Below are positions 4,396 to 6,645 of a stretch of DNA of 6,645 bases, piece after piece; position 1 is the first letter of the stretch; every line of letters begins with the position of its first letter. Source of the stretch: an uncultured Faecalibacterium sp. (lineage in GTDB: Bacteria > Bacillota > Clostridia > Oscillospirales > Ruminococcaceae). The notes under the pieces were generated by a model, which saw nothing but the letters and a program-made list of their open reading frames with translations, made no database searches and had not been told where the DNA came from. Both the position numbers and the translations under genes were made by a program. Location: assembly GCA_934512105.1 (NCBI GenBank), contig CAKSWQ010000064.1, positions 1 through 6,645 of the forward strand, read 5' to 3'.

Positions 4396-6645
4396 TCAGA
4401 ACACCGCCACGGCGACCAGACGCACCAGCAGGGCACACAGCCATGCCACGGCGCACTGGTTGACCACCATGATGGTAGCCCACTTGCCGCCAAGCTCCCG
4501 CTTGACCGAGGCCACTGCCGCGATGCAGGGAGTGTACAGCAGGCAGAACACCAGCAGCGGTGCGGCCTGTGCCGGGGTGAGGGCTGCGGTCAGGGCTGCG
4601 GTAGAGCCGAAGAGGATGAGCAGCGAGGACACCACGCTCTCCTTGGCCATAAAGCCGGTGATGAGGGCGGTGGAGATGCGCCAGTCCGCAAAGCCCAGCG
4701 GGGCAAACAGCGGGGCGATATCGCCCGCGATGCGTGCCAGAATGCTGGCCTGCGGGTCAGCGGTCAGCGACAGGTGCAGGTCAAAGTTCTGCAAGAACCA
4801 GATGACGATGGTTGCGCCAAAGATGACCGTGAAAGCCTTCTGCAAGAAGTCCCGCGCTTTCTCCCACAGCAGCTGCGCCACGTTTTTCAGGCCGGGCAGG
4901 CGGTAGTTGGGCAGCTCCATGACAAAGGGCACAGCCTCGCCCTTGAATACGGTGCTCTTGAGCAGCAGCGCCGCCAGCACGCCCACCAGAATGCCGGTGA
5001 AGTACAGCAGCACCATCACAAGACCCGCGTACTTGGGGAAGAACGCCGCCGCAAACAGGCTGTAAATGGGCAGCTTTGCCGAGCAGCTCATGAACGGGGT
5101 GAGCAGGATGGTCATTTTGCGGTCGCGCTCCGAGGGCAGGGTGCGGCTTGCCATCACGCCGGGCACCGTGCAGCCAAAGCCGATGAGCATGGGCACGATG
5201 CTGCGGCCGGAAAGGCCGATGCGGCGCAGCAGCTTATCCATCACAAAGGCGACACGCGCCATGTAGCCGGTATCCTCCAGCATGGAGAGGAAGAAGAACA
5301 GCACCACGATGATGGGCAGAAAACTCAGCACGCTGCCCACGCCGGTAAAGATGCCGTCGATGACCAGCGAGTGCACCGCCGCGTTGACGTTCCAGTTGGT
5401 CAGGGCGGTGTCCACAAGGCCGGTCAGAGCGTCAATGCCCAGTTCCATGAGGTTCTGGAAGAACAGGCCGATGACGTTGAAGGTGAGGAAGAACACCAGA
5501 CCCATGATGGCGATAAAGGCCGGGATGGCGGTGTACTTGCCGGTAAGGAACTTGTCGATGCGGTTGGAGCGCAGCTGCTCCTTGCTTTCGTGGGGCTTGA
5601 CCACCGTCTGCGCCACCAGCTCCTGAATAAAGGAGAACCGCATATCCGCAATGGCGGCGGCGCGGTCCAGCCCGCGCTCCTGCTCCATCTGCACGATGAT
5701 GTGCTCGATCATTTCTTTTTCGTTGGGGTCCAGCTTCAACGCTTCCTCAATGCGGGGGTCGCCCTCCACCAGCTTGGTGGCGGCAAACCGCACCGGGATG
5801 CCCGCCGCCTTGGCGTGATCCTCGATGAGGTGCAGGATGCCGTGGATGCAGCGGTGCACTGCGCCGCCGTGGTCGTCCTCGCTGCAAAAATCCATGCGCC
5901 CGGGGCGCTCCTGATACTTTGCCACATGGACGGCGTGGTCTACCAGCTCGTCCACGCCCTCGTTCTTGGCGGCGGAGATGGGGATGACCGGGATGCCCAG
6001 CATGGCCTCCATCTTGTTGATGCGCACCGTGCCGCCGTTGCCGCGCATCTCGTCCATCATGTTCAGCGCCAGCACCATGGGGATATCCAGCTCCATCAGC
6101 TGCATGGTCAGGTAAAGGTTGCGCTCGATGTTGGTGGCGTCCACGATATTGATGATGCCGGTGGGCTTTTCGCCGATGATGAACTGCCGGGTGACGATCT
6201 CCTCGCTGGAATAGGGGGACATGGAGTAGATGCCCGGCAGGTCGGTGACCTCGGTTTCCGGGTGCCCCTTGATGGCACCGCTCTTGCGGTCCACCGTCAC
6301 GCCCGGAAAGTTGCCAACGTGCTGGTTGGAGCCGGTAAGCTGGTTGAACAGGGTGGTCTTGCCGCAGTTCTGGTTGCCCGCCAGCGCAAAGGTCAGGGTC
6401 TTATCCTCCGGCAGGGGATGCTCCCCCTCCTTGGTGTGGTACTTGCCGCCCTCGCCAAGACCCGGGTGCTCCACCATTTTTCCATCCACCGGGGCGTGCA
6501 CCGCCGGGGTCTTTTCGGTGGGGGTCACGGTGATCTGTGCCGCGTCGTCCAGACGCAGGGTCAGCTCATAGCCGTGGATGCGCAGCTCCATGGGGTCGCC
6601 CATGGGTGCCAGCTTTACCAGCGTGACCTCTGCCCCGGGGATCAG
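4396..6645 (-). CDS. feoB: FeoA-FeoB fusion ferrous iron transporter, partial at the 5' end
   Basis: This is the Fe(II) permease of the inner membrane, driven or gated by a GTPase. The frame is open to the right edge, giving 749 visible residues. An ATG at 6603 is not the true start, because the residues before it (LIPGAEVTLVKLAP) and after it (MGDPMELRIHGYELTLR) form the second half of a FeoA SH3-like domain (about 1-40). A charged, His/Pro-containing linker follows (about 42-80). The G domain shows GNQNCGKT (G1, 90-97), GVTVDRKSG (G2, 115-123), DLPG (G3, 135-138), NMMD (G4, 195-198) and ISAAKNEG (G5, 223-230). The membrane part starts near 371 and carries both gate motifs, GFGCTVPG (489-496) and PFMSCSAKLP (517-526), and a late YTPCIAAVAS (704-713). 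The C-terminus is intact. The start and promoter lie outside the window. Confidence 0.95.
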   Translation of the reverse strand: MIPGAEVTLVKLAPMGDPMELRIHGYELTLRLDDAAQITVTPTEKTPAVHAPVDGKMVEHPGLGEGGKYHTKEGEHPLPEDKTLTFALAGNQNCGKTTLFNQLTGSNQHVGNFPGVTVDRKSGAIKGHPETEVTDLPGIYSMSPYSSEEIVTRQFIIGEKPTGIINIVDATNIERNLYLTMQLMELDIPMVLALNMMDEMRGNGGTVRINKMEAMLGIPVIPISAAKNEGVDELVDHAVHVAKYQERPGRMDFCSEDDHGGAVHRCIHGILHLIEDHAKAAGIPVRFAATKLVEGDPRIEEALKLDPNEKEMIEHIIVQMEQERGLDRAAAIADMRFSFIQELVAQTVVKPHESKEQLRSNRIDKFLTGKYTAIPAFIAIMGLVFFLTFNVIGLFFQNLMELGIDALTGLVDTALTNWNVNAAVHSLVIDGIFTGVGSVLSFLPIIVVLFFFLSMLEDTGYMARVAFVMDKLLRRIGLSGRSIVPMLIGFGCTVPGVMASRTLPSERDRKMTILLTPFMSCSAKLPIYSLFAAAFFPKYAGLVMVLLYFTGILVGVLAALLLKSTVFKGEAVPFVMELPNYRLPGLKNVAQLLWEKARDFLQKAFTVIFGATIVIWFLQNFDLHLSLTADPQASILARIAGDIAPLFAPLGFADWRISTALITGFMAKESVVSSLLILFGSTAALTAALTPAQAAPLLVFCLLYTPCIAAVASVKRELGGKWATIMVVNQCAVAWLCALLVRLVAVAVF

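Noticed and set aside
4002..4493. Minus-strand frames of 150-163 codons running from feoAB through the inverted repeat
   Set aside because: They overlap the conserved FeoB C-terminus out of frame and run through hairpins and the repeat element. Such frames arise wherever these repeats occur and show no coding signal.

Overview
The window reads as a chromosomal segment of a GC-rich, low-oxygen Firmicute. The best fit is Oscillospiraceae of the Faecalibacterium type. This rests on the two-subunit iron-sulfur serine dehydratase, strong GGAGG-type ribosome binding sites, GC-rich genes separated by AT-rich promoters, and an intergenic repeat built on CTCTCCC/GGGAGAG palindromes that I associate with that group. 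The genus is an inference, not a database result.

Layout from left to right. Positions 1-211 hold a near-consensus promoter firing leftward out of the window, with a palindrome at its start point, and then the terminator of the serine dehydratase operon. Positions 212-1771 (minus strand) are sdaAB-sdaAA, encoding the beta and alpha subunits of L-serine dehydratase, which turns serine into pyruvate and ammonia. Positions 1772-2026 form a divergent promoter region. Positions 2027-3331 (plus strand) encode trigger factor, the ribosome-bound chaperone, followed by a 15-bp hairpin terminator. Positions 3461-3895 (minus strand) encode a MarR-family repressor with its own terminator, a perfect TTGACA-17-TATAAT promoter and a candidate self-operator. 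Positions 3896-4395 are a 500-bp gene-free stretch holding a 147-bp MITE-like inverted repeat, a hairpin and a structured stretch of unknown role. Positions 4396-6645 (minus strand) encode a ferrous iron transporter in which a FeoA domain is fused to FeoB. This gene is cut by the right edge.

The genes are housekeeping or metabolic: serine catabolism, nascent-chain folding, Fe(II) import and one local regulator. Functional ties are loose. Fe(II) import could feed the iron-sulfur dehydratase, and the MarR gene lies downstream of feoAB in the same direction, so it may respond to iron or redox state, but nothing in the sequence proves this.

I see no defence system, CRISPR array, tRNA, rRNA or intact transposase. 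The most unusual signal is a set of three intergenic hairpins (3357-3390, 3415-3446, 4182-4217). They share a C(UGCG)G tetraloop that lies in the sense strand of the gene each one follows. Two of them differ only by three changed base pairs in mid-stem.
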